Source: Streptococcus mitis (GTDB lineage Bacteria; Bacillota; Bacilli; Lactobacillales; Streptococcaceae). Taken from it: a stretch of 64,000 nucleotides of DNA. The translations under genes and the position numbers were made by a program. Below, piece by piece: positions 17,816 to 26,375 of the stretch. Numbering within the stretch: the first letter of the stretch is position 1; each line of letters opens with the position of its first letter. The notes beneath the pieces were generated by a model. The model had not been told where the DNA came from, did no database searches, and worked only from the letters and a program-made list of their open reading frames with translations. Where the stretch lies: assembly GCF_946190375.1 (NCBI RefSeq), contig NZ_CAMIAF010000005.1:46720-110719 (forward strand), read 5' to 3'.

Positions 17816-19024
17816 ATGAACTATATTAAAAGACCACATTATTTAGACTTTTTAAGAAGACATCGTGACCGACAAATCATTAAGGTTGTGAGTGGAGTTA
17901 GACGAGCTGGTAAATCTGTGCTTTTTCAACTCTATAAAGAGGAGTTACTAGCAACTGGGGTAGACGAAGATCAGATTATATCCATCAATTTCGAAGATTT
18001 GAGTTACTATGACCTGCGACATTTTCAAACATTATTTACTTATATAAAAGAGCGGTTAGTTGAGGAGAAAACATACTATATCTTTTTAGATGAAATTCAA
18101 CATGTTGAAAAATTTGAACTAGTAGCAGATAGTCTATTCATCTTGCCAAATGTAGATCTCTATTTGACTGGATCCAACGCCTACTTTATGAGTAGCCAAT
18201 TAGCAACAAACTTGACTGGTCGGTATGTTGAGATAGAAGTTCTTCCTTTATCATTTGAAGAATACCTATCAAGTCAATCTCTCACAGAGAATCTGAATAC
18301 AACAGAAATTTTTAACAATTATCTCTTTAGTGCTTTCCCTTACTTATTGCAAACATCATCTTACGCTGAAAAAATTGACTATCTCAGAGGAATATATAAC
18401 TCAATACTGTTAAATGATATTGTCACTAGATTGGGAAATCCAAATCCTACTATTATTGAGCGCATTGTCCGAACCCTTCTCAGTAGTACAGGTAGCTTAA
18501 TATCAACAAATAAGATTCGTAATACCCTGGTCAGCCAAAATGTTTCAATATCCCATAATACTTTGGAAAATTATTTGACGACTTTGACAGACAGTTTACT
18601 TTTTTATTCCGTTCCACGTTTTGATGTAAAAGGTCGAGCATTATTGCAACGCTTAGAAAAATATTATCCCGTTGATTTAGGTTTACGACATCTCTTATTA
18701 CCAGACCACAAAGAAGATATTGGGCATATCTTGGAAAATATTGTGTATTTGGAATTGAGACGTAGATATTCACAAGTATATGTTGGTAATTTAGATAAGT
18801 ATGAGGTTGATTTTGTTGTTGTAACTGATGTTGGCCACTACGCTTATTATCAGGTCAGTGAAACAACACTTGCTCCAGAAACACTAGACAGAGAACTTAG
18901 ACCACTAGAAGCCATTAAAGATCAATTCTCCAAGTATCTATTAACAATGGATACGATTCAGCCAACAGCCAATTACAATGGTATTGAGAAGAAAAATATC
19001 ATAGATTGGTTACTAGAAAAGTAG
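17816..19024 (+). CDS. AAA ATPase with DUF4143 domain
   Basis: About 402 residues from the ATG at 17816, chosen because GAGGT lies 7 nt upstream and the family begins near YIKRPHYLDFL. An AAA_14 module has Walker A GVRRAGKSVLF (27-37) and Walker B YIFLDEIQHV, followed by a C-terminal DUF4143 domain with a nuclease-like VDFVV segment. Such single-gene ATPases are widespread in bacteria and archaea, often in variable regions, with no settled function. It stands alone between the sugar locus and the accessory region. A poor T/A-rich promoter region lies upstream. Confidence 0.85.
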   Translation: MNYIKRPHYLDFLRRHRDRQIIKVVSGVRRAGKSVLFQLYKEELLATGVDEDQIISINFEDLSYYDLRHFQTLFTYIKERLVEEKTYYIFLDEIQHVEKFELVADSLFILPNVDLYLTGSNAYFMSSQLATNLTGRYVEIEVLPLSFEEYLSSQSLTENLNTTEIFNNYLFSAFPYLLQTSSYAEKIDYLRGIYNSILLNDIVTRLGNPNPTIIERIVRTLLSSTGSLISTNKIRNTLVSQNVSISHNTLENYLTTLTDSLLFYSVPRFDVKGRALLQRLEKYYPVDLGLRHLLLPDHKEDIGHILENIVYLELRRRYSQVYVGNLDKYEVDFVVVTDVGHYAYYQVSETTLAPETLDRELRPLEAIKDQFSKYLLTMDTIQPTANYNGIEKKNIIDWLLEK

Positions 19025-19237
19025 ATAAATATAAATCATTCAGCTAACTAGATTTGCAACACTCTGTTATCAATGATTCTACCCAAATCCTAATAAGATA
19101 TAGTAAATTTAGAACACATTATCTAATACAGACACTTGAAGGATAAAATGAAATCTTTAACTTCTGGAAGCACTATTATTACTCAAAATGATGAACCTCC
19201 ATAGAATTAATGAAACTATAAATCAAACGGAACTATA

Positions 19238-19325
19238 ATGAAAAAGAGACTGAGCAATCAGGCTTTAAAATCCTAAAAACGCATACTATCAGGTGTTGAA
19301 ACTTGATAATATGCGTTTTATTATG
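19238..19325. repeat. Streptococcal intergenic repeat truncating an integrase
   Basis: AAAAAGAGACTGAGCAATC...CTTTAAAATCCTAAAAACGC followed by the hairpin CGCATACTATCAGG / CTTGATAATATGCG. The same kind of sequence occurs at 7330 and, in part, at 17620. The integrase fragment that follows lacks its 5' part exactly here. Confidence 0.5.
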
Positions 19326-19735
19326 GAAATATTTCCCATTTTCTCTATTTCTAATGACTTACTTCAGCTTCTTACCTCTTGGAAAAAGCAACAAAAAACT
19401 GAGCTGGCAAAATTTGGTATTATTCAATCTGATGAACAATATGTCTTTACTTATATCGATATGAAGGGTAATGTTAATAATCCTCTACACTCTGACTATC
19501 TTAATAATAAAATGAAATCTGTCAAACACCGTCATAAGGAACTGACACATGCTACACCTCACAAATTACGCCATACAGGCGCAACTATAGCTAAACAAGC
19601 AGGAACATCACTTGAAGCTATTTCAGAGGCACTTACGCATAGCGATACCCTTACAACAAAGACTTATGTCAATACTTCGAATGTTATTCCAATGGCTGTT
19701 GGAGAGATTGCCTATCGTAATCTTAAAAAGTAATG
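19326..19735 (+). pseudogene. Tyrosine recombinase (integrase), C-terminal fragment
   Basis: Only the catalytic C-terminal part of a phage/ICE-type tyrosine integrase remains (about 135 residues). It has the HKLRHTGATIAKQAG box with His and Arg, the later ISEALTHSD histidine, and the TYVNTSN tyrosine nucleophile. The N-terminal DNA-binding domains are lost at a repeat. Its end closely resembles the short integrase remnant at 45246-45361, and it lies next to a copy of the rpsI tail. This is the pattern left by an element that integrated at rpsI. Confidence 0.8.
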
Positions 19736-19771
19736 GTGTGAATTTTGCTAAAAATCATCAAAAAAACACTC

Positions 19772-19802
19772 CATGGTGTGAACCATGAAGTGTTGTAAAT
19801 GC
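19772..19802 (+). terminator. Hairpin after the integrase fragment
   Basis: AACACTCCATGGTGTG and the complementary CCATGAAGTGTT form a stem followed by GTAAATG. It is a near copy of the hairpin at 2368-2400. Confidence 0.5.
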
Positions 19803-19841
19803 TGTATTGTAGCTGGTTCTTAACGTTTTGAGAACTAGCTA

Positions 19842-19870
19842 GCTTTACGAGCTTTCTTAAGACCTGGTTT
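19842..19870. repeat. Attachment-site-like copy of the rpsI tail (29 nt, exact)
   Basis: Twenty-nine bases identical to 45634-45662 in the last codons of rpsI. Read leftward it would encode [10 protein letters not shown]. It follows an integrase fragment and hairpin, as an att site would. Apart from this copy, 19736-20237 holds only a short doubtful frame. Confidence 0.75.
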
Positions 19871-20237
19871 AGAAAGTATGGTTTTCAGTTAGGGTTAAAA
19901 CATCGTAACACCAGGCCTACTCAGAACAATATCTACTTATTAATCTCATAAAAAATGAATCAATATTTTTTAAATAGGGGAATAGTTAAGTTCTGTAAAA
20001 ATTATCTACTATACCTACAAGCCTCATTATACCAGATTTTAAAAACGGGTATGGGAAAAAATAAATGTAGAAGCTTTATTTTAAATTTACTTATCAGAAC
20101 AAATATCTTTGAACAATACTATATATTCAAGATTCACAATCTTTCTTACAATCTAGTTGGAAAGAGAGCTGTTTCAGTAAATTTAAAAACCAGATTATAA
20201 CATTTTAAATTAAATAAGTTGAATTAAAAAGAATAAT

Positions 20238-20840
20238 TTATTTTCCTCCAATACGATGTGAATAATAGTCTAATATCGGAATACCTTTGTCTATTAAATA
20301 ATTCCCAATTTTCTTTTCCACACCATGTCTAGTCATGCTCCTTGGAATAGATTTTATTGGGAAAATAAGAACAAATGATTCATCCCATTTCTCTCCTAAG
20401 CGATCAATAATGATACCCGACGTATTATATTTCCATTTTCCATTTTGTTGTTTTTCATCGTATTCTTTGATAGAACTCGGTTTTTGAAAGTTAATATCAT
20501 TACTGCTAGCAACAACCCCGAGTGCTCCACTAGATGTAAACTTCATCCAAACTATATCTCTAACATCTGCTAAACCAAATTCTTTCTGGATATTCTTATA
20601 ATCAATATTAATTCTATTCTGAACACATTTATTAATTGAACAGCTTAGGTATTTATTTGTTGTATCTAAATCAATACCGAAGATATCTAAACTTTCAATA
20701 GTATATTCTATAACTCTTTGTTTAAATTTGTCTTTAGTTAAGTTTTGATCTTTTAGATATTCTTTCATTTTTTGTTGTTGCTCTTCAGCAACTTTGATCC
20801 GATATGTCCCTCCATTATGAACTGTAATCCACGAAACCAT
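20238..20840 (-). CDS. Conserved-looking protein of unknown function, last of the nuclease cassette
   Basis: A 200-residue soluble protein starting at an ATG with AGAGAGG 6 nt upstream. The N-terminus is helical and lysine/glutamine-rich, followed by a mixed alpha/beta region with a KWDESFVLIFPI strand and the ending GNYLIDKGIPILDYYSHR. I do not recognise the family and see no clear catalytic motif. It lies 159 nt downstream of the preceding gene, in the same leftward direction as the MutH-type and PD-(D/E)XK genes, so it is probably part of the same defence module. That is inference. Confidence 0.6.
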   Translation of the reverse strand: MVSWITVHNGGTYRIKVAEEQQQKMKEYLKDQNLTKDKFKQRVIEYTIESLDIFGIDLDTTNKYLSCSINKCVQNRINIDYKNIQKEFGLADVRDIVWMKFTSSGALGVVASSNDINFQKPSSIKEYDEKQQNGKWKYNTSGIIIDRLGEKWDESFVLIFPIKSIPRSMTRHGVEKKIGNYLIDKGIPILDYYSHRIGGK

Positions 20841-20999
20841 AAAAACCTCTCTTAAAATAATTAAAAATACTTCTTTAAAAACAAAGTATTCAAGGTACTT
20901 TAAAGCACATCATCCACACCATATTTAACTAACATCTAATTTTTAAAAGCTAATAATCTAACTTTTAAAAATACTTCGTTTTTCTATACTACAGACTGT

Positions 21000-21785
21000 C
21001 TATCGTGGAAAGACTTCCGCAACACCACCACTATACAATCTAGCCACTATATATTGAACATCTTCTGTTTTAATAAATGTCTCTGTTTCATTAGAAGTGA
21101 CTTCCAAGAAAAAATTGGTTTGCTGATTATCTGTTTTCAATTTCCCTATACCATCATTCATTTTTATTTGCCTAAAATTATCTTTTAAGTGATGAATTTT
21201 TTCAGTACAATAATACAGCTCAGCAAATAAATAAGCCATATTCTTCCCATCAGATCGAATAATTTCGGGAAATAGTTCCTGAGGATATTTTTGTTCAAAC
21301 GAAGAGGATTTCACAATTGTAATAGAGTGGTCATTTCCTTTACTATAGTTGATTTCATTAATATAACTATTTATATTTCTTTGTAACCTCTTATAAAACT
21401 CAGAAACTGTCTCCCCCTTTTTTAGTTCTAAGTTTGTATTTCTTTTCCCTGCATAACTCTTCGAATCAGTAGTGTCTATTATGACATAATACTCCGATTG
21501 AAAAGTGCTATCATCCTTACAAGGTTCATTTTTAAAAGAACCAGTATCTATAAATCTCTTGACTTTCTTATAGTTATTCGGCCTCTGCAACGACCAGTAA
21601 CAGTATCCTAGCTTCTTGATATCATAATTTTTAGTTGCTAGGATTGTCTTTATTGTTTGATTGAGATATGATCCCATTTTAAAATAAGTTAATCTCTTTA
21701 TATTTCCATTAGAAATTAGTTCTTTTATGGATATCCTTTCCATTCCCATTTCTTTAGCTTCAAGAATTGAAATTTTATTATACAT
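21000..21785 (-). CDS. Unknown protein in the nuclease cassette
   Basis: A 261-residue soluble protein. The first about 100 residues (ISIKELISNGNIKRLTYFKMGSYLNQ...) look like a helical, possibly DNA-binding part. The middle holds a YYVIIDTTDSKSY strand. The end is alpha/beta. I cannot place it in a family. It lies 87 nt after the next gene upstream in a leftward series. AGGAGG is present just before the ATG. Confidence 0.6.
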   Translation of the reverse strand: MYNKISILEAKEMGMERISIKELISNGNIKRLTYFKMGSYLNQTIKTILATKNYDIKKLGYCYWSLQRPNNYKKVKRFIDTGSFKNEPCKDDSTFQSEYYVIIDTTDSKSYAGKRNTNLELKKGETVSEFYKRLQRNINSYINEINYSKGNDHSITIVKSSSFEQKYPQELFPEIIRSDGKNMAYLFAELYYCTEKIHHLKDNFRQIKMNDGIGKLKTDNQQTNFFLEVTSNETETFIKTEDVQYIVARLYSGGVAEVFPR

Positions 21786-21872
21786 TCTTACCTCCTAATA
21801 CTTGAAATGAAATTTCTTATCTTCACTCAACTAATGTCTCAATTTATGCTAAATCTGAATTTAATCACTTCT

Positions 21873-22538
21873 TTATAACCAACTATAGTCTATTTGATAA
21901 ATATCCATTATTTTCTTTAGTTTTTCCCTTTTATAACATTTCAAATCATAATTTGAATGATATTCCGAAATAACTTCATTGATCATTTTATCATTTTTAC
22001 TAAATTCTGAAGCCTCTTTCGGTGTATATATATTATTTAATACTTGATACACTCCTATTATTTTAGGAATATGCTTTAAAAATGAAGGGCGTCCACCATA
22101 AGTATGATACCATTCTGAAATCATAACTACCCATAATGTCATAAACAATTTAAACGTTTCTTCTTGCAAATTTGATGGATACTTTTTGACTATGCTATTT
22201 AGTCGAAAACGCACATAATTTATTACATCCTTAGAACAATCAGGTAAAGCATTATGTTGTAAACCATTATCCTTAACCATATCTGATAAAGTCATAAAAT
22301 CATTCCAAACAACTTCATCTCCCACAACATCTTTTAAGTCCATAAGATCTAAAAAATAATCTTCATCTTTAGGCGAATATCCATCGTTCAAATTTTCTTT
22401 ATTTGGAAAGTAAGAAACTCTATAATCATCAAAGTTCCCTCGGTTAAATTGAATAATTGAACCATCTTTGAATTCATATATATTTCGGGCATTTTTAATG
22501 TTAGGAATGTTATAACTGGGTTCTAAAAAAGTCTTCAT
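21873..22538 (-). CDS. Unknown conserved protein in the nuclease cassette
   Basis: A 221-residue protein with a compact N-terminal beta-rich section (YEFKDGSIIQFNRGNFDDYRVSYFP) and a long helical C-terminus. The look is of a known uncharacterised family seen next to restriction genes in other Firmicutes, but I cannot name it with certainty. There is no nuclease motif. It lies 43 nt downstream of the next gene. Confidence 0.6.
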   Translation of the reverse strand: MKTFLEPSYNIPNIKNARNIYEFKDGSIIQFNRGNFDDYRVSYFPNKENLNDGYSPKDEDYFLDLMDLKDVVGDEVVWNDFMTLSDMVKDNGLQHNALPDCSKDVINYVRFRLNSIVKKYPSNLQEETFKLFMTLWVVMISEWYHTYGGRPSFLKHIPKIIGVYQVLNNIYTPKEASEFSKNDKMINEVISEYHSNYDLKCYKREKLKKIMDIYQIDYSWL

Positions 22539-22581
22539 AAAACATTATTTCTCCATAACTTATTACTGTATATAATAAAAT

Positions 22582-23121
22582 TTAATTAATAATTTGAGAT
22601 AGTCCTCTCCAAAGCATTCCTCGACCAGAGTAATTCCAATATCGAATATCCTGTTCTATGAATAACCATTTTAAAGTCAGAGCAATTAAGTCTGCAGAAA
22701 AGCCCTGTCTAAATGAAAAGCAATTGAAGTCTGACGCCTTATAGTTCTTTTTGCAGAGATAAATGTCCTCAATCATATTCATTAACCGAAAAAATTGCTG
22801 AGGGGAGTCACTTTTTTTAATCAACAAATCGTTTACAATTTCGTCGTGTTTAGGAAAATTTCTTTTCCGTTTCCCTTCCGCAGAAAAGTTAGTATTTTCG
22901 ACACAAACTAAAAAATCAAAACCGTTATGTAAATTTGCAGGTCGTCTCAGAAAGATACGACGACCATCTAATAATTTTTCCACATAATATGTATATCTAG
23001 AAGCTTCCTCGCCCTTCCTATTCCCCGGAACTTCTTTAGATAACTCTTCTACCAGACGCATTCGTACTTCATTTCTTGTACCAACATTTGAAAAAAATTT
23101 AGTTATTTTATATTCTGTCAT
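22582..23121 (-). CDS. Unknown protein with FIEQDIRYWNYSGRGMLW motif
   Basis: Starts at the ATG at 23121, where GAGG lies 5 nt upstream. A GTG two codons earlier would leave no spacing. The 179 residues include an RRIFLRRPANLHNGFDFLV segment and the striking C-terminal motif WLFIEQDIRYWNYSGRGMLW. I recognise this motif pattern as that of a conserved family often encoded beside restriction-type nucleases and adenine methylases, but no function is established to my knowledge. It lies directly downstream of the PD-(D/E)XK gene. Confidence 0.65.
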   Translation of the reverse strand: MTEYKITKFFSNVGTRNEVRMRLVEELSKEVPGNRKGEEASRYTYYVEKLLDGRRIFLRRPANLHNGFDFLVCVENTNFSAEGKRKRNFPKHDEIVNDLLIKKSDSPQQFFRLMNMIEDIYLCKKNYKASDFNCFSFRQGFSADLIALTLKWLFIEQDIRYWNYSGRGMLWRGLSQIIN

Positions 23122-23200
23122 TTTCACCTCTACGATACTATAAATTTAAGAAAATAAATATAAAATCTTCCTGACATCTTATGGTATTTACTTTACATTC

Positions 23201-23740
23201 TCACAAAAAGTCTATGCCTAGTTCCTTTAATGGAATTTCATTAAAGAAATACGAACATCCCATCATATAAATATATTCTTTGGTGTCTTTATACTCATCT
23301 TTTTTAAACCAATCATTAAAAACATAGATAAATTGAACTTTATAACCTAATGGTGAAAATAATTTTTCATACTCCATTTTTTTAAAATGACATCCTGGTA
23401 ATTTTTCATCTACAGAGCCACTGGAACTCTGAAATTTTTTTTCAATAATATAAGCGGTTTGATTAAGTTCATTAATAAAACACTCATCTGGTTGCCATCT
23501 TTTTGAATTATACTTTTTATAATCAATATCTTGAGGTGTAAGAAATTTTGTATATAATTTATTCTTTCCTACACTCCAGCCTATTTTTTTATCTTTAAAA
23601 TAGACTTTGTTATCTATAATTTCAAACCCTTTACTCTCTAGTGTAGAATCAAGAGAGGTAGTTTGTTCGAACTGTAATCCATTGACATTAGTATTTGCAC
23701 CACCACCAGAAATATTTGGCATTCTAGTTGACATAATCAC
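23201..23740 (-). CDS. PD-(D/E)XK restriction-endonuclease-like protein
   Basis: A 179-residue protein (GTG start at 23740; an ATG at 23734 is also possible). It has a clean PD-(D/E)XK signature: Asp85 in QPDECF, then Glu100 and Lys102 in YIIEKKFQ, followed by a conserved-looking GSVDEKL loop. The N-terminus holds GLQFEQTTSL, a possible first acidic motif. This is the usual active-site layout of type II restriction enzymes. It starts 18 nt after the MutH-type gene, so the two nucleases are co-transcribed. The target is unknown. Confidence 0.75.
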   Translation of the reverse strand: MIMSTRMPNISGGGANTNVNGLQFEQTTSLDSTLESKGFEIIDNKVYFKDKKIGWSVGKNKLYTKFLTPQDIDYKKYNSKRWQPDECFINELNQTAYIIEKKFQSSSGSVDEKLPGCHFKKMEYEKLFSPLGYKVQFIYVFNDWFKKDEYKDTKEYIYMMGCSYFFNEIPLKELGIDFL

Positions 23741-23758
23741 TGTTTTCCTTCCTTATCA

Positions 23759-24418
23759 TTAATACTTTCCCACAATTTTCCTAATTTCGTAGATAAATTC
23801 CCTTTTGAAATAAAAAGCATGATTTTTATTTGATACATATCTTCCATAAATATTTGAATAAATTGGATGATATGGTTTAGAGTCCTTACTTCTAACCTGA
23901 ATATACTTACCATTAGCAGTATGTATGTTTCTATCTATTCCATTTTCTATTTGTTCACGAAGAATACTACATATTGTATAATAATCTTCTTCCAGTTGAG
24001 AACTTAACTGTTCAAATTCAGGCATATTTAAATCAACATGAATACTAGGTAAAAAAAACCAATCTTCCGGAGCACCTTCTTTAGCAACAGGAACATATAG
24101 AATATTATCTATCTTTGTATATAAACTAGTCTGTTCAAAAGATAATTCTGTAACTAAGTCATCAAACATACTACTTATCTGAGTAATAAAAATAGTTTCT
24201 AAAGGATTCCCTAATGAATCACATTTATTAGTTTTTAATTCGCCGTCCTCAAAATCTCTATTTGAATTTGATAACCTCATATCTAAAGAAAGTTCAAGTA
24301 ACTGTCCGGTTCTTCCTTTATTTATTTTTATAATTTGTAATTCTTCATTTGTAAATAGTTCATTGAAACGTACACCAACTAACAAATTTAATTTTCTTTC
24401 AGCTTCTTGTAATTTCAT
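23759..24418 (-). CDS. MutH/Sau3AI-type GATC endonuclease
   Basis: A 219-residue protein that follows E. coli MutH along its whole length. Glu42 in GRTGQLLELS, Asp55 in NRDFEDG and Glu60/Lys62 in GELKT match the four MutH catalytic residues. The segments DSLGNPLETIFITQ, ILYVPV, GKYIQVR and AFYFKREF match later MutH blocks. Family members cut at GATC when it lacks adenine methylation. Gram-positive bacteria normally have no MutH, so a restriction role beside the divergent GATC methylase is more likely than mismatch repair. It heads a leftward six-gene cassette. Confidence 0.88.
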   Translation of the reverse strand: MKLQEAERKLNLLVGVRFNELFTNEELQIIKINKGRTGQLLELSLDMRLSNSNRDFEDGELKTNKCDSLGNPLETIFITQISSMFDDLVTELSFEQTSLYTKIDNILYVPVAKEGAPEDWFFLPSIHVDLNMPEFEQLSSQLEEDYYTICSILREQIENGIDRNIHTANGKYIQVRSKDSKPYHPIYSNIYGRYVSNKNHAFYFKREFIYEIRKIVGKY

Positions 24419-24458
24419 TTATTGCTCGTATTCTTTCCGATTTATTCTAAACATAAGT

Positions 24459-24477
24459 TTGATCTATTATAGATCAA
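24459..24477. promoter_or_regulatory. GATC palindrome over the nuclease promoter
   Basis: TTGATCTATTATAGATCAA is a perfect 9+1+9 inverted repeat with a GATC in each arm. Its centre is TATAAT on the minus strand (24466-24471), placed 48 nt before the MutH-type start. Methylation of the two GATC sites by the divergent methylase could therefore alter nuclease expression. The role is inferred. Confidence 0.65.
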
Positions 24478-24568
24478 TTTTTTATTTTTTTCTATTCTTT
24501 TCTTATTAGATTATTTTGTAATAATATATGTTAGACATTCCAAAATTATTATATAAGGAGTAAATACT

Positions 24569-25423
24569 ATGCAGCCTTTTGTAAAATGGGCTGGCGATAA
24601 ACGCCAACTCTTATCAGAAATAAAAAGCAGAATCCCATCTGTTTTTAATAATTACTATGAACCATTTATTGGAGGTGGTGCTCTTCTACTAGATCTTGCA
24701 CATACTCCATCAATAATAAGTGATAATAATCACGCGTTAATTGAAGCCTACGAAACAATAAGAGATTTCCCCGACGAATTAAAAAAACAATTAAATGCCA
24801 TCCAGCAAGAACATAATACTATTGGTAATAAAGACAGAGTTAAAGAATTTTACTATACAAAAAGAAAGGAATACAATGACCTCATATTCTCAAAGAACGA
24901 TTTAATCAGAAAAACTACTTTATTTATATGTCTAAATAAAGCATGTTTCAATGGACTTTATCGAGTAAATCAAAAGGGCTTCTTCAATGTCCCATCTAAT
25001 CAAAAAACTACAATTAATCTATACAACGAACAAAATATTGATGAAATTTCTTCTTTTCTAAGAAATGTAACAATATATAATCAAGATTTTGGAAAAACCG
25101 CAGAAAATGCTCAAAAAGGTGAACTCGTTTTCTTTGATTCACCTTATGCCCCTCTGAATCCACAATCCTTCGACTCATATACTAAAGAAGGATTCAGCAT
25201 TGATGAACATATTAGACTTTCAGAATTATATAAAACACTTTCCAAAAGAGGAGTTTTTTGTATTCTGACAAACCATAATACTGAATTGATTAGAGAGCTT
25301 TATAAAGATTTCACTATTGAAGTCGTTGATGTTAAACGCATGATTAATAGTGATTCAAAGAACAGAGAAAGTAAAGAAATAATAGTCACTAATTATGAAT
25401 ATGGAAAATATCAATCAAAATAA
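24569..25423 (+). CDS. dpnM: DpnM-like GATC adenine methyltransferase
   Basis: A 284-residue D12-class N6-adenine methyltransferase, the size of DpnM. The SAM-binding opening FVKWAGDKRQLL (4-15), EPFIGGGALL (31-40), NGLYRVNQKGFFNVP (128-142) and a C-terminal ESKEIIVTNYE match DpnM, which methylates GATC in double-stranded DNA. Motif IV reads DSPY (190-193), not the usual DPPY. AAGGAG lies 8 nt before the ATG. It is divergent from the nuclease cassette and is followed, overlapping, by a broken DpnA-like gene. The usual DpnII endonuclease gene is absent. Confidence 0.92.
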   Translation: MQPFVKWAGDKRQLLSEIKSRIPSVFNNYYEPFIGGGALLLDLAHTPSIISDNNHALIEAYETIRDFPDELKKQLNAIQQEHNTIGNKDRVKEFYYTKRKEYNDLIFSKNDLIRKTTLFICLNKACFNGLYRVNQKGFFNVPSNQKTTINLYNEQNIDEISSFLRNVTIYNQDFGKTAENAQKGELVFFDSPYAPLNPQSFDSYTKEGFSIDEHIRLSELYKTLSKRGVFCILTNHNTELIRELYKDFTIEVVDVKRMINSDSKNRESKEIIVTNYEYGKYQSK

Positions 25424-26220
25424 AATAGTCACCAATACCTTAATACCATACTACAACGATGATTCTTCACCCCTAATCCACGGTAATACATTCGAAATTT
25501 TAAAAAAATTTAAAAGATAAGCTATTGACTGTATTATTGCTGACCCTCCTTATTTTTTATCATCTGGAGGATTTACGAATTCAAGTAGAAAACACGTGAG
25601 TGTAAATAAAGGAGATTGGGATACAGCACTTACCACAACTGAAAAACACAAATTCAATAGAAGATGGATAAAAGGATGTAAGAGAATTTTAAAGGACAAT
25701 GGGACAATTTGGATTAGTGGAACTTTACACAATATTTACTCAATTGGAATGGCTTTAGAACAAGAATGCTTTAAAATTTTAAATAATATAACTTGGCAAA
25801 AACTAAATCCTCCACCAAATCTAGCAAGGAGAACTTTTACTCATAGCACTGAAACAGTTCTATGGGCCAAAAAAAAATATTAAAAATAATAAGCACTTTT
25901 TTAACTACGATTTGATAAGAGAATTCAATGATGGAAAGCAAATGAAAGATGTATGGACTGGTTCATTAACACCTAAACGTGAAAAAACATTTGGAAAACA
26001 TCCTACTCAAAAACCTCTGTATCTACTGGAAAGAATGATTTTAGCTTCTACAAAAGAAAATGCACTTATTTATTTTAGACCCCTTTATGGGGAGTGGGAC
26101 TACTGCAGTCGCTTGTAAAAAACTTAATCGTAATTTTATTGGTATAGAAAAGAATCTGAATTTGTAAAATTAGCGAAGAATAGAATAATAAATACTAGTA
26201 CAGAATTTAACTTATTTTAA
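25395..26220 (+). pseudogene. dpnA: DpnA-like DNA methyltransferase, broken
   Basis: The frame opens at ATG 25395 or 25401, inside the end of the dpnM-like gene, as dpnA does in the DpnII locus. The pieces IIADPPYFLSSGGF, VSVNKGDWD, GTIWISGTLHNIYSIGMALEQ, DGKQMKDVWTGSL and [19 protein letters not shown] match DpnA, which methylates single-stranded and double-stranded GATC DNA. Four lesions are visible: an in-frame TAA at 25518-25520, a shift in an A-run near 25869-25880, a shift near 26070-26080 before the GSGTT motif, and one near 26150. The product cannot be made. Confidence 0.9.
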
Positions 26221-26296
26221 AAAGAATTAGATAAATCTAATCCGTTTTAAAATAATCCCCCCAATGATTATAGATTTTCTCTGTTTAATAGTACAG

Positions 26297-26375
26297 TTCT
26301 TGTCAATAATTTTTGTAAACACTCAAGTAGAGTTGAGGAATGTTAATCACATAAACTTTCAAGGAGGTCAGAATA
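26297..26375. repeat. Solo IS256-type end, directly repeated at 28386
   Basis: GTCAATAATTTTTGTAAACACTCAAGTAGA and the next about 45 nt match 28386-28462 at roughly 75-80 percent by eye, in the same orientation. The second copy continues into the IS256-family relic, so this one is a detached end of the same type of element. The stretch from 26221 to 26523 has no gene. Confidence 0.6.

Noticed and set aside
19955-20200. An 81-codon frame in the gap after the att-like site.
   Set aside because: No ribosome binding site, low-complexity hydrophobic and lysine-rich composition, and no recognisable family. Treated as non-coding.
23759-24418. MutH homologue read as a mismatch-repair gene.
   Set aside because: Streptococci use a MutSL (Hex) system without MutH, and this gene is in a defence-type cassette opposite a GATC methylase. 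A restriction role fits better, though it is untested.
25863-25883. Frameshift in the dpnA-like gene taken as a sequencing error in an A-run.
   Set aside because: An error is possible at this one place, but the in-frame stop at 25518 and the other two shifts are not all at homopolymers, so the gene is counted as a real pseudogene.
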